Source: Burkholderiales bacterium
GTDB taxonomy: Bacteria > Pseudomonadota > Gammaproteobacteria > Burkholderiales > Burkholderiaceae_C
Length of the DNA: 64,000 nt
Assembly (NCBI GenBank): GCA_026400275.1
Contig: JAPLPK010000067.1
Coordinates: 17,195-81,194 of the forward strand
Direction of reading: 5' to 3'
Shown: positions 16,905-25,451 of the stretch, in pieces
Numbering within the stretch: position 1 is the stretch's first letter
How the letters are laid out: each line of letters opens with the position of its first letter
Position numbers and translations under genes: made by a program
Notes under the pieces: generated by a model
What the model saw: the letters and a program-made list of their open reading frames with translations, nothing else
Told to the model about the DNA's origin: nothing
Database searches by the model: none

Positions 16905-17909
16905 ATGCTGTTGGACGGTCGTGACCCGGCAGCGGTCCAGCAAGCCGCGCAGGCGCTGGCTGGAGGCGAGCTACTGGGCCTGCCCACTGAAACGGTGTAC
17001 GGGCTGGCTGCGGACGCATCCAATGACGCTGCGGTAGCCAAGATATTCGCTGCCAAGGGCCGGCCCAGCGACCACCCGCTGATCGTGCACATAGCGCCCG
17101 ACGGCCCTGGCGTGGCGCATTTCGCCAGCCAGGTGCCAGCATTCGCCCAGCAGTTGATGGAGGCGTTCTGGCCTGGCCCGCTGACGCTGATCCTGCCGCG
17201 CCGGGATGGCGTGGGTGCGGCAGCGGCGGGCGGGCAGGATTCGATCGGCCTGCGTTGCCCTTCGCACCCGGTGGCGCAAGCAGTGTTGCGCGCCGCTGCG
17301 GCCCTGGGTGTGGCCGGTGTGGCGGCACCTAGCGCCAACAAGTTTGGCCGCGTGAGCCCGACCACGGCAGCCCATGTGCAGTCCGAGTTTGATGATGGCC
17401 TGCTGGTGCTGGACGGCGGGCCCTGCACCATGGGGATCGAGTCCACCATCGTGGACTGCACCCGTGGCGTGCCGGTACTGCTGCGCCCCGGCAGCATCAG
17501 CCGCGACCAGATCGAGCAGGCTTGCGGCCAGCCGCTGCGTTCCAAGGAAGACCTGGCCGCGCCCGATCCGCGCGCGTCGGGCACGCTGGAGGCCCATTAC
17601 GCGCCCAGCGCCAAGGTGCGGCTGATGGACACCAAGGTGCTGCAAACCGCGCTGGACCTGCTGGGCCAGGTGCAGGACGGCGTGCCCGGCTCAATTGGCG
17701 TGTATGCACGCAGCGCACTGCACAACCATTCGCGCCAGGCCCTGCTGCGCGCCATGCCGGACGACGCGGCTGCGGCAGCCCAGGAGCTGTTCGCAGCGCT
17801 GCGCAATTTCGATGGCCAAGGCGTGCGGCTGATCTGGATAGAAACCCCGCCGGACACCCCGGAATGGGAAGGTGTACGCGATCGTTTGCAGCGCGCATCT
17901 GCGGCTTGA
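16905..17909 (+). CDS. tsaC: L-threonylcarbamoyladenylate synthase (TsaC/Sua5 type)
   Basis: A 334-residue protein that makes threonylcarbamoyl-AMP for the t6A modification of ANN-decoding tRNAs. The YrdC domain is at residues 1-200 (LPTETVYGLAADA, KGRPSDHPLIVHI, PSANKFGRVSPTTA, GIESTIVDC). A smaller C-terminal Sua5 domain follows (from about 220), giving the long Sua5 form rather than the short TsaC form. The start at 16905 lies 2 bases after the purK stop; the longer track ORF is a shadow of purK. TsaB, its pathway partner, is encoded 5 kb downstream. Confidence 0.95.
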   Translation: MLLDGRDPAAVQQAAQALAGGELLGLPTETVYGLAADASNDAAVAKIFAAKGRPSDHPLIVHIAPDGPGVAHFASQVPAFAQQLMEAFWPGPLTLILPRRDGVGAAAAGGQDSIGLRCPSHPVAQAVLRAAAALGVAGVAAPSANKFGRVSPTTAAHVQSEFDDGLLVLDGGPCTMGIESTIVDCTRGVPVLLRPGSISRDQIEQACGQPLRSKEDLAAPDPRASGTLEAHYAPSAKVRLMDTKVLQTALDLLGQVQDGVPGSIGVYARSALHNHSRQALLRAMPDDAAAAAQELFAALRNFDGQGVRLIWIETPPDTPEWEGVRDRLQRASAA

Positions 17910-17971
17910 CATGTCTTTACGCTCCGTTACCCGTGCCTCGTTAAACTACCTGATTGATTTTTGGAGTCCTC

Positions 17972-18928
17972 ATGGCTATTTCTAGTTTGCGCCGGGCCTT
18001 TGTGTGGCTGGCATGTGCCTCAGCAACCCTGCTGACCGCCTGCGGTTCCAGCACGGTGGAGTCGCAACTCACGCCGTCGCGCATCATTGGCTTTGGTGAC
18101 GCGTTCAGCGTGGTCAAGTCGGGTGCCAGCTATACGGTGAACGACTCGGCCATCAATACCTGGTTGGCGCAATTCGCCTCCAGCTATGGCCAGACTTTGA
18201 ATACATCGTTGGTATATGCACAGGGCAATGCCCGCATCAGCGCTACGACGGACGCAGCGGGCAGCACCAGCACTTTGACGGTGACGCAGCAGATCGACAG
18301 CTTTCTGGCCAGCAACACCCTCAGCGCTAACGATGTGGTGGTAGTCAATGGAGGCATCAGCGACCTGGTGGTGGAGATGGCGGCTGTGACAGCCAATACC
18401 GAAACCTCCGACACGATGCTGGCCAATGCCAAACAGTACGGCAAAGACCTGGGCGCGCAAGTGCGGCGATTGGTGAACGCTGGCGGCAAGCACGTGGTGG
18501 TGGTCGGCCCTTACAACCTGGGCGTCAGCCCCTGGGCCACGGCGATTGGTCAGAACAGCTTGTTGAAGAGCGCCAGCAGTGCCTTCAACGAGGCCATGCT
18601 GGTGTCCATCGTGGACCTGGGTGACACCGTGTTGTACGTGGATGCTGCCTATTACTTCAACCTGGTGCAGGCTACCCCTTCCTCGTATGGTCTGACCAAT
18701 AGCACCGATCTGGCGTGTACTTCGACAGATTCGGGTGCGGGCATCGGCACCGGCACGGGCCAGGTTAATTCGTCTTTGTGCACAACCTCCACGATTGCAG
18801 CTATCACGGCCAATTCGTCTGGCACGACCTACGATTTGTACATGTTCGCCGACCGCCTTTACGTGACCCCTGCGGTGCAGCGCCTGTTCGGCGTGTACGC
18901 GTACGGCAAGGTACACGCGCGCTGGTAA
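17972..18928 (+). CDS. GDSL-family lipoprotein with degenerate active site
   Basis: A 318-residue lipoprotein: signal peptide with lipobox LLTAC, so membrane anchored. The rest aligns by eye with the SGNH/GDSL lipoprotein encoded at 19690-20892 (IIGFGDAFS against LVSFGDSLS, YAQGNARIS against YAQGSARVT). The catalytic residues differ: the Ser of block I is Ala (GDAFS), the GxND Asn of block III is Ser (GGISDL), and the DxxH of block V is lost (FADRLYVTP against FADDVHPTV). It is therefore predicted to be inactive as an esterase, perhaps a binding protein. TTGGAG precedes the chosen ATG by 5 bases. A strong terminator follows. Confidence 0.85.
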   Translation: MAISSLRRAFVWLACASATLLTACGSSTVESQLTPSRIIGFGDAFSVVKSGASYTVNDSAINTWLAQFASSYGQTLNTSLVYAQGNARISATTDAAGSTSTLTVTQQIDSFLASNTLSANDVVVVNGGISDLVVEMAAVTANTETSDTMLANAKQYGKDLGAQVRRLVNAGGKHVVVVGPYNLGVSPWATAIGQNSLLKSASSAFNEAMLVSIVDLGDTVLYVDAAYYFNLVQATPSSYGLTNSTDLACTSTDSGAGIGTGTGQVNSSLCTTSTIAAITANSSGTTYDLYMFADRLYVTPAVQRLFGVYAYGKVHARW

Positions 18929-18950
18929 GGCTGCAGCAATATCCAGACGT

Positions 18951-18979
18951 AAAAAAGCCGACCCTTGGGTCGGCTTTTT
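18951..18979. terminator. Bidirectional rho-independent terminator
   Basis: AAAAAA-GCCGACCC-TT-GGGTCGGC-TTTTT: a perfect 8 bp GC-rich stem with an A-run and a T-run on its two sides. It lies between the convergent GDSL lipoprotein and ompW genes and serves both. Confidence 0.92.
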
Positions 18980-18995
18980 GTTGGGCCGAAGCTAT

Positions 18996-19664
18996 TTAGA
19001 ACTTGTAGCCGACGGCGACTGCAACGGTCACCGGGTTCAGCGTAACGTCGATGGTCTGGCCGGTAGACAGCGTGCCACGGGTCTTCACGAAGGTCTTGGC
19101 AATCATTCCGTCGATGAACCAGCGTTCATTCAACGTTACCGTGCCGCCCACCTGTACGGTCAGTCCCAGCCTGGACTCCAGCGACAAGGTCGTGGGGGTG
19201 CTGGATGAGCCACCGGTGATGGCGGTCAGCACGGCCGTACCCTTTTCCTTGTAGAACTTGGCATAGGTGGGGCCGGCGCCCACATAGGGACGGAACTGTG
19301 CGTTGGCTTCGCCAAAGTGGTACTGGCCAAACAAAGATATGGGCAGAGCCTTGGTTTCAGCGATCTTGCCGGCGCCGGAAATGGCGCCAGCGCCATACAG
19401 GTTGTGTGTGAACGGTGTCGCCAGAGGCAGATCCACGGCCCAGTGGTCGTCCACCATGTAGGTAATGCCGCCACCCAGCTGGGTATTGCCATTCGAATCG
19501 ATCTTGGTATGGGGCAGGCTAGAAGCCGACAGATCACCGCTGTCCACGGCCGGCGTGATGTTGGTAATGCCGCCGCGCACCATCCAGGTACCTGCGGTTT
19601 GGGCTTGGGCTGCGCCGGCCATCAGCAACAGGGTCGCAGCCAGGCAGGTGGTTTGGAATTTCAT
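18996..19664 (-). CDS. ompW: Outer membrane protein OmpW
   Basis: A 222-residue, eight-stranded beta-barrel of the OmpW family. It has a signal peptide (MKFQTTCLAATLLLMAGAAQA) and opens with AGTWMVRGGITNITPAVDSGD. NTQLGGGITYMVDDHWAVDLPLATPF and GQYHF are typical, as is the final aromatic residue (VGYKF). OmpW proteins form a hydrophobic channel for small apolar molecules. AGGA lies 7 bases before the ATG. It sits downstream of, and in the same direction as, the active-looking GDSL lipoprotein (25-base gap), so a joint role in handling hydrophobic esters is possible. Confidence 0.93.
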   Translation of the reverse strand: MKFQTTCLAATLLLMAGAAQAQTAGTWMVRGGITNITPAVDSGDLSASSLPHTKIDSNGNTQLGGGITYMVDDHWAVDLPLATPFTHNLYGAGAISGAGKIAETKALPISLFGQYHFGEANAQFRPYVGAGPTYAKFYKEKGTAVLTAITGGSSSTPTTLSLESRLGLTVQVGGTVTLNERWFIDGMIAKTFVKTRGTLSTGQTIDVTLNPVTVAVAVGYKF

Positions 19665-19689
19665 GGGGGTGTCCTTGTGTCTAGACGGA

Positions 19690-20892
19690 TTACAGCCAGC
19701 CAGCGGCGGCCAATTTCAGGGCGACGAAACGGTTCAACAGCCTGTAGCCAGCGACCGTGGGGTGCACGTCGTCGGCAAACTGGTAGGTGTTGAAATCTGT
19801 ACCCGAAACCAGGTTGCTGGAGTTGCAGACCAGGGACAAACCAGCCAGGATGTTGCCCGTTGCGGAGCAGACCGAGGTGGTCACATTGGTCAAGCCGTAT
19901 TGCGCAGGGTTGGCGTACTGGTCCATACCTTGTGCATAGGCGTCCGCCTGCACCACGCTGGTGGGCAAAGCGGCTGTGAGCGTGCTGTTATAGGTCGTGA
20001 CCATGGTGCCCAACAGGGTTTGGGCCGAGGCGCTCAGGCTTTGGCCTCTGGGGGTTTGCACGATGTTGGGCACAGTGACGACGACGACGTACTTGGCACC
20101 CTTGCCGACTATCGAGTTCTTGACATAACCCGCCAGCTCCGTTGCCGCAGTGGCCATGCCGGTGACAGCGGCTGCAGGGGCTGCTGCTGCCAGGGTCGCG
20201 GCGGGCGTGCCACCGATGATCTGGCCTTGGAGGGTGGGAGACCAGCCCGCAGCGACAGCTGCTCCATAGGCGGCGGTGCGGGTGGTCGTGGTGTCGGTGG
20301 TCAGCAAGGTGGTGACGGCCGAGACCGCATTCAGGTGCATGAAGGCATCATTGGCGCCGGCCAGCACGGTGACAAGCTCAGTGCCAGAGAACTGTGTGAC
20401 GCGCGACAAATGGTTGGCGATCTGGGTCTTGACCGGTACTGCCATCAGGCCCAGATTTTCCGCAGTGCTCAGGCTTTGCAATGCCACGCTGCCGGGGGCA
20501 AACGTCGATGTCACGCGGGCGCTGCCCTGGGCGTAGTTGGTGCAGCTGGTGTGTTCGGTAACGGCGACCGAGACAATGCCTGCGGACACCATGGCTGCGT
20601 TGGGCAATATGCCGGTTTCTGCTGCGCACGGCGCGCTCAGGTTCAGTTGGCCAGCCAGGAATTCGGTCCAGTTCTGGGGCGAGGTGGAGGTACTGTTGTT
20701 GACCGTGAACTTGCCGCCGCCTACGGCTGCAATCGTGCCCACCTTGTAGGTGCCCACATCGCTCAGACTGTCGCCAAATGACACCAAAGATGTGAACGTG
20801 ACTTTGGTGCTGGTTTCACTGCCGCCGCCGCCGCAAGCGGACAAGAGCAAGGCCGCGGTCAGGGCGGCGAGTTTTGTGGAATTCCAATGCAT
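19690..20892 (-). CDS. SGNH/GDSL hydrolase lipoprotein
   Basis: A 400-residue lipoprotein with lipobox LLLSAC. All SGNH blocks are present: VSFGDSLSDVG (Ser), YAQGSAR (Gly), LAGANDAF (Asn) and FADDVHPTVAGYRLL (Asp/His). This predicts an exported esterase or lipase held at the membrane. The middle region is rich in Thr, Ala and Ser. AGGAG precedes the ATG. A palindrome GAACG-GT-CGTTC lies 24 bases upstream of the start and may be an operator. It has a degenerate paralogue across ompW. Confidence 0.92.
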   Translation of the reverse strand: MHWNSTKLAALTAALLLSACGGGGSETSTKVTFTSLVSFGDSLSDVGTYKVGTIAAVGGGKFTVNNSTSTSPQNWTEFLAGQLNLSAPCAAETGILPNAAMVSAGIVSVAVTEHTSCTNYAQGSARVTSTFAPGSVALQSLSTAENLGLMAVPVKTQIANHLSRVTQFSGTELVTVLAGANDAFMHLNAVSAVTTLLTTDTTTTRTAAYGAAVAAGWSPTLQGQIIGGTPAATLAAAAPAAAVTGMATAATELAGYVKNSIVGKGAKYVVVVTVPNIVQTPRGQSLSASAQTLLGTMVTTYNSTLTAALPTSVVQADAYAQGMDQYANPAQYGLTNVTTSVCSATGNILAGLSLVCNSSNLVSGTDFNTYQFADDVHPTVAGYRLLNRFVALKLAAAGWL

Positions 20893-20915
20893 TGGGGGGC
20901 TCCTGTAGTAAAAAA

Positions 20916-20927
20916 GAACGGTCGTTC
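20916..20927. promoter_or_regulatory. GAACGGTCGTTC palindrome, possible TetR-type operator
   Basis: GAACG-GT-CGTTC stands 24 bases before the start of the GDSL hydrolase gene, in the 113-base spacer to dacB. This arrangement is common for TetR-family binding sites. No TetR gene is adjacent. Confidence 0.35.
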
Positions 20928-21005
20928 GTTTGTGCTGAATGTTACGCGGGTCGCTTCAAACATCGCAAAGGGTTAGTACGGATAAGTCGGGTGCCCATGT
21001 GTGAT

Positions 21006-22445
21006 TTATTCCTCCTTTACCGCCCATTCGATAAGTGCATCCAGTGCCGGCCGGGCGGCAGCTGCGTTGGCGTGGTTGACGATGCCCACCACCACATAGC
21101 GCTTGCCGCTGCGCCCGGTGGCATAGCCGGCCACCGAGGCGACGCCGTCCAGCGTGCCGGTTTTCAGCTGGGCGCGGCCCATGGCTTCGGGGGCCAGGCC
21201 GCGATCGCGCATGCGCAGCGTGGTGCCGTCCACCCCGGCGATGGACAGGGACTGGGCCAGCACCGCGCCATTCGGGTGGCTGGCCGCGCGGCGCAGCAGC
21301 TGGCCCAGCGCGCGGGCGCTGGTGCGTTCGTCGCGGCTCAGGCCGGAGCCGTTTTCCAACGTGGGCACGGACACCTCGCTGCCGATGGCGCGTGGCCACC
21401 AGGCCGCGATGACGGCGCGGGAGGCCGCAAAGCTGCCGGGCTGGCCGTCGTGCGCGCCCAGGGTCAGAAAGACCTGCTGCGCCATCACGTTATTGCTGAA
21501 TTTGTTGACGTCGGCGATCAGCTCACCCAGCGGCTGAGACGGTGCGTCCATCAGCCACTCGGCGGTGGCCGGTGTGCGGCCGTCGCGCACCATGCCGTCC
21601 AGTGCGCCGCCCGCACCCAGGTACATCGCCTGCAGCACCCGGCGGGCAAAGCTGGCCGGGTCGCTATAGGCCACGGGCCAGCTGCGTTCGCCGCAGCGCA
21701 CCGGGTAACTGCCCAGAAAGCGCACCTGGTTGGGGTCGGAAAAGTCCGCCTGCAGCCCGCCTCGCCAGTCGCCGCAGGCCTGGCTGTCCAGCGGCACCTG
21801 CGCGTCTATGGCCACGCCGGCCATCGGGGGCTCGCTGCGCACCTGGGCGGTGCGGCTGCCGGGTTCGGGCGTGAAGCCCAGGATCAGCGACTTGAAGTTG
21901 ACCAGCAGGCCGTCCGGCGTGGCGTTGTAGGGGCTGAGGGCCTGGCCGTCAAAGGCCGCCGGGTCGCGCGCCACCGGCTCAAAGAAGCCGTGGTCCAGCA
22001 CGATGTCGCCGCGCACCTTTTGCACGCCGCGTGCTTGCAGGGCCTGGAACATGGCGGTGATGCGCTCCAGCACCAGCTTGGGGTCGCCACCGCCACGGAT
22101 GTAGAGGTTGCCGTACAGCACGCCGTCGCGCACCGGGCCATCGGCGTAGAAGCGGGTCTTCCAGGTGTAGTCGGGGCCCAGCAGGTCCAGCGCGGCAAAG
22201 GTGGTGACCAGCTTCATCACCGACGCCGGGTTCACAGACACCTCGGCCCGGTGGCTCAGGCGCGGCCGGGCATTGCCGTCGGCGGCCTGCACCAGCAGGC
22301 TGACGGCATCCGCCGGCACCTTGGCGCGTGCCAGGGCTGTGGCGATGTCGGGCGGCAGGCGCTGCGCCTGGCTGGGCAAGGCCAGTAGCAGCGTGCTGCA
22401 GGCCAGGGCCGTCAGCGCTGCTTTAATAGGGGTGAAAATAGCCAT
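21006..22445 (-). CDS. dacB: D-alanyl-D-alanine carboxypeptidase/endopeptidase (PBP4, DacB)
   Basis: A 479-residue periplasmic penicillin-binding protein of the S13 family. It has a signal peptide (ending SQAQ). The three active-site motifs are SVMK (near residue 75), SNN (in NKFSNNVMAQQ) and KTG (in QLKTGTLDGVAS). The long insert between SxxK and SxN that is typical of PBP4 is present. It trims or cleaves peptide cross-links in peptidoglycan. It is transcribed away from tsaB; a family A repeat lies in the spacer. Confidence 0.95.
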   Translation of the reverse strand: MAIFTPIKAALTALACSTLLLALPSQAQRLPPDIATALARAKVPADAVSLLVQAADGNARPRLSHRAEVSVNPASVMKLVTTFAALDLLGPDYTWKTRFYADGPVRDGVLYGNLYIRGGGDPKLVLERITAMFQALQARGVQKVRGDIVLDHGFFEPVARDPAAFDGQALSPYNATPDGLLVNFKSLILGFTPEPGSRTAQVRSEPPMAGVAIDAQVPLDSQACGDWRGGLQADFSDPNQVRFLGSYPVRCGERSWPVAYSDPASFARRVLQAMYLGAGGALDGMVRDGRTPATAEWLMDAPSQPLGELIADVNKFSNNVMAQQVFLTLGAHDGQPGSFAASRAVIAAWWPRAIGSEVSVPTLENGSGLSRDERTSARALGQLLRRAASHPNGAVLAQSLSIAGVDGTTLRMRDRGLAPEAMGRAQLKTGTLDGVASVAGYATGRSGKRYVVVGIVNHANAAAARPALDALIEWAVKEE

Positions 22446-22470
22446 GGTTCCGATCTGCAGACATTTATCA

Positions 22471-22520
22471 AATAGCTATAGAAATAGTAGCAGCTTGCGC
22501 AGGATAATCCTGCGCCACAC
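22471..22520. repeat. Palindromic repeat family A, copy in dacB-tsaB spacer
   Basis: AATAGCTATAGAAATAGTAGCAGCTTGCGCAGGATAATCCTGCGCC contains a perfect stem GCGCAGGAT-A-ATCCTGCGC (22497-22515). The GGAT/ATCC bases replace GGTA/TACC of the copy at 60904-60950, so pairing is kept while sequence changes. It occupies most of the divergent promoter region of dacB and tsaB. Confidence 0.7.
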
Positions 22521-22547
22521 CCCCATTTCTTGTGTAACTTATTGCCC

Positions 22548-23246
22548 ATGCCGCTTCTTGCCTTTGACACCAGCACCGACACCCTTTCCATCGCCGTGGG
22601 CGATGGCGCAGAGGTGTGGCTGCACAGCGGCGCGGGCGGCGCCCAGGCATCGACCACGCTGATCCCGGCCATCCTGGCGCTGCTGGCCCAGGCCGGGCTG
22701 CGGCTGGACCAGCTGGACGCCATCGCGTTTGGCAGCGGCCCGGGCTCGTTCACCGGTCTGCGTACCGCCTGCTCGGTGGCGCAAGGCCTGGCGTTTGGCG
22801 CCGGCAAGCCGGTGCTGCCCATCGACACGCTGATGGCCGTGGCCGAAGAGGCCCGCATACAGCACGGCGTGCAGCAGGTGCAGGCCCTGCTGGACGCGCG
22901 CATGGACGAGATCTACACCGGCTTCTATGCCTACGCGCAAGGCCGCTGGCAGCAGCGCGCCGACTTCCAGCTGCTGCGGCCCGAGTCCGTGCTGCAGGAA
23001 GAGGGCTGGGCGCTGGCTGGCAATGCACTGGCTGTGTATGCCGACCGCATTCCTCCTTCCAGTGGCCCGCGTTACGCGGTGCTGCCTGCCGCAGCCGCCA
23101 TGCTGCGCCTGGCCCCGGCCTTGCTGGCCGCCGGCCAGGCGGTGCCAGCCGACCAGGCCCTGCCGCGCTATATCCGTGACAAAGTGGCCCAGACCACCGA
23201 CGAACGCATGGCCGCCAAGGCGGCCGCCGGGGCAGCAACGCCATGA
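22548..23246 (+). CDS. tsaB: tRNA threonylcarbamoyladenosine modification protein TsaB
   Basis: A 232-residue ASKHA-fold protein that works with TsaD and TsaE to attach the threonylcarbamoyl group to A37 of tRNA. LLAFDTSTDTLSIAV opens the protein and FGSGPGSFTGLRTACSVAQGLAF is the family hallmark. The start at 22548 (MPLLAFD) matches the family; no strong ribosome site is seen. The stop overlaps the rimI start (ATGA), and the two are translationally coupled. Confidence 0.96.
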   Translation: MPLLAFDTSTDTLSIAVGDGAEVWLHSGAGGAQASTTLIPAILALLAQAGLRLDQLDAIAFGSGPGSFTGLRTACSVAQGLAFGAGKPVLPIDTLMAVAEEARIQHGVQQVQALLDARMDEIYTGFYAYAQGRWQQRADFQLLRPESVLQEEGWALAGNALAVYADRIPPSSGPRYAVLPAAAAMLRLAPALLAAGQAVPADQALPRYIRDKVAQTTDERMAAKAAAGAATP

Positions 23247-23728
23247 GCGCCCAGCTGCAATCGCCACAAGCGCCGGAGCCAGCGGAGGTCCGCTTCGAGC
23301 CGCTGACCGCGCTGTGGCTGGACGAGATCGTCCGCATAGAGCAGACCGCCTATGCCCACCCCTGGTCGCTCGCCAATTTCAAAGACACGCTGGCCGCTGG
23401 CTATGAATGCCAAATTTTGCTGGCCGGCACCACCGTGCTGGGTTACTTCGTGGCCATGAAGGGCGTTGACGAGGTGCATCTGCTGAACATCACCGTGACC
23501 CCGGCTTACCTGCGCCAGGGCTGGTCGCATTTGATGCTGGACGCGCTGGCCCTGTGGTCGCGCGGCCAGGGCGCACAGTGGCTGTGGCTGGAAGCGCGCG
23601 CCAGCAATCTGCGGGCACTGCATGTGTACACCCAGTTCGGCTTCAGCCGCGTCGGCCTGCGCAAGGACTACTACCCCAACGGGCCGGGTCAGCGCGAGCA
23701 TGCGGTGGTGATGAGTCTGCCGCTATGA
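23243..23728 (+). CDS. rimI: Ribosomal protein bS18-alanine N-acetyltransferase RimI
   Basis: A 161-residue GNAT enzyme. It has the substrate-side motif EQTAYAHPWSLANFKDTL, the acetyl-CoA loop region VTPAYLRQGWSHLMLDAL (a slightly altered Q/RxxGxG/A loop) and ARASNLRALHVYTQFGFSRVGLRKDYY, all as in RimI. It acetylates the N-terminal Ala of ribosomal protein S18 and possibly other proteins. It overlaps both tsaB and the UDG-like gene by 4 bases, so the three are one translational unit. Confidence 0.94.
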   Translation: MSAQLQSPQAPEPAEVRFEPLTALWLDEIVRIEQTAYAHPWSLANFKDTLAAGYECQILLAGTTVLGYFVAMKGVDEVHLLNITVTPAYLRQGWSHLMLDALALWSRGQGAQWLWLEARASNLRALHVYTQFGFSRVGLRKDYYPNGPGQREHAVVMSLPL

Positions 23729-24543
23729 GCCTGGACCTGGACGCCCGCCAGCGCGCCATGCTGGCCGAAATGCAGGTGCCGGTCTGGTGGCCGGCTGCAG
23801 AAGTGTCGGTTGCCACGGCACCGGCGCGGGCAGCACCGCCCGTAGCAGTGGCCGCCCCTGCCCCCGCTCCTGAGGCACCGGCACCCGCCCGCAGCGGCAT
23901 GCACAGCCTGGCAGAGGCCATGCAAAATGCTCCTGAATTAATAGCTGCTCGCGCAGGTAATACAAGCGCCGAAGCCAAAAATGGCTTGGATTTGTCTGGC
24001 GCCGATATGGGTGATGCCGACATGGCGGCCCTGCGTGCCGGCTGGAGCGCGTGCCAGGCCAGCCGCGCGCTGGGTGCGGCTGCCGGCGCGTCGCCCGACT
24101 GGTTGGTGCTGGGCGAGGCGCTGGCCATCAGCGACGACCCCGCCAGCGCGCCCTTTGTGGGCGATGCCGGCGTGCTACTCGACAACATGCTGCGTGCGGT
24201 AGGTATCCGTGCCCAGGCGCCGCTGCGCTCGGCCCAACTGACCAGCGTGCTGAAAACACGGCTTGCGGACCAGCCCGATGCCGACCCGCTGGTCTTCAAC
24301 GCGCCCCATCTGGAGCGCCATGTGCGCCTGCTGCAGCCCCGGCTTATCCTGGCCTTGGGCCCGTTTGCCGCCCAGTTGCTGCTGCGCGACGCCACGCCTT
24401 TGGGGCAGCTGCGCGGCCGGGTGCACCGCTACCAGGGGGTGCCGGTGGTGGTGTCTTATGCGCCGGCCACCTTGTTGCGCAACCCCGCTGAAAAGGCCAA
24501 GGCCTGGGCCGACCTGTGCCTGGCGATGTCGGCTTCAGCGTAA
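23725..24543 (+). CDS. Uracil-DNA glycosylase superfamily protein with degenerate motifs
   Basis: A 272-residue protein: an Ala/Pro-rich N-terminal linker (to about residue 65), then a domain resembling type 4 iron-sulfur UDGs. LLxNML, PFVGDAG, LILALGPFAAQLLL, LRGRVHRYQGVPVVV and LLRNPAEKAKAWADL are recognisable. Key positions differ from what I know of type 4 enzymes: GEAPG is GEALA, the HPS-type motif is YAPATLL (His lost), and the four cluster Cys are reduced to one (ACQAS for CxxC; VLKT for VLKC; NAPHL at the last position). Activity on uracil is therefore doubtful. A family A repeat lies in the linker. The start overlaps the rimI stop. Confidence 0.85.
   Translation: MSLDLDARQRAMLAEMQVPVWWPAAEVSVATAPARAAPPVAVAAPAPAPEAPAPARSGMHSLAEAMQNAPELIAARAGNTSAEAKNGLDLSGADMGDADMAALRAGWSACQASRALGAAAGASPDWLVLGEALAISDDPASAPFVGDAGVLLDNMLRAVGIRAQAPLRSAQLTSVLKTRLADQPDADPLVFNAPHLERHVRLLQPRLILALGPFAAQLLLRDATPLGQLRGRVHRYQGVPVVVSYAPATLLRNPAEKAKAWADLCLAMSASA
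23935..23985 (+). repeat. Family A palindromic repeat inside the UDG-like gene
   Basis: AATTAATAGCTGCTCGCGCAGGTAATACAAGCGCCGAAGCCAAAAATGGC is a near-consensus copy. It is in frame and codes for LIAARAGNTSAEAKNG in the linker before the glycosylase domain. Confidence 0.75.
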
Positions 24544-24576
24544 ATACGTTCTAGCGCCGGCCCGTAAAATCGGGGC

Positions 24577-25404
24577 ATGACCTTTCTAGACATGCTCCAA
24601 AACGCCGGGCAGCGCAATGCCTCCATGCTCTGCGTGGGGCTCGACCCCGATCCGGCCCGCTTTCCGGGCGCATTGCGCGGTGATGCCAGCAAGATTGCCG
24701 ACTTTTGCAACCGCATCGTGGACGCCACGGCCGACCTGGCCATCGCCTTCAAACCCCAGATCGCCTACTTTGCCGCGCACCGCGCCGAAGACCAGCTGGA
24801 GCGCGTGGTGGCGCACATCCGCCGCGTCGCGCCGCATGTGCCCATCATCCTGGACGCCAAGCGCGGCGACATCGGCTCCACTGCCGAGCAGTACGCTGTC
24901 GAAGCATTTGAGCGCTACCAGGCCGACGCCGTCACCCTGTCGCCCTTCATGGGTTTCGACTCGGTCCAGCCCTACCTGAAGTACCCCGGCAAGGGCGCTT
25001 TCCTGCTGTGCCGCACCTCCAACCCCGGCGGTGACGACCTGCAAAACCAGCGCCTGGCCAGCGTGCCCGGCCAGCCCCTGCTGTACGAGCACATCGCCCA
25101 ATTGGCCCAAGGCCCGTGGAACCTGAACGGCCAGCTCGGCCTGGTGGTGGGCGCGACCTACCCGGCGGAAATCGCCCGTGTGCGCGCCTTGGCACCCACC
25201 GTGCCGCTGCTGGTGCCCGGCGTGGGCGCGCAGGGCGGAGATGCCCATGCCACGGTGCGGGCCGGCTGGACCGCCAACGGCCCGCTCATCGTCAACTCTT
25301 CGCGTGCCGTGCTGTACGCATCGTCCGGCGACGACTTCGCCGATGCCGCACGCAGTGCTGCCCAGCAGACGCGCGACCAGTTGCAGGCCGCACTGCCACT
25401 ATAA
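24577..25404 (+). CDS. pyrF: Orotidine 5'-phosphate decarboxylase PyrF
   Basis: A 275-residue OMP decarboxylase of the longer type-2 form. The catalytic segment [15 protein letters not shown] (residues about 88-102) is intact. [14 protein letters not shown] opens the barrel, and VGATYPAEI and [11 protein letters not shown] bind phosphate. It makes UMP from OMP, the last step of pyrimidine synthesis. It starts 33 bases after the UDG-like gene. A family A repeat and then a large nested palindrome follow the stop. Confidence 0.97.
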   Translation: MTFLDMLQNAGQRNASMLCVGLDPDPARFPGALRGDASKIADFCNRIVDATADLAIAFKPQIAYFAAHRAEDQLERVVAHIRRVAPHVPIILDAKRGDIGSTAEQYAVEAFERYQADAVTLSPFMGFDSVQPYLKYPGKGAFLLCRTSNPGGDDLQNQRLASVPGQPLLYEHIAQLAQGPWNLNGQLGLVVGATYPAEIARVRALAPTVPLLVPGVGAQGGDAHATVRAGWTANGPLIVNSSRAVLYASSGDDFADAARSAAQQTRDQLQAALPL

Positions 25405-25451
25405 AAAGAATAGCTTCTTGCGCAGGTATCTCCTGCGCTGGAGGCGGTTTT
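25403..25451. repeat. Palindromic repeat family A directly after pyrF
   Basis: AAAAAGAATAGCTTCTTGCGCAGGTATCTCCTGCGCTGGAGGCGGTTTTG starts on the pyrF stop codon. The stem GCGCAGG/CCTGCGC followed by GGTTTTG makes it a plausible terminator. Confidence 0.75.
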
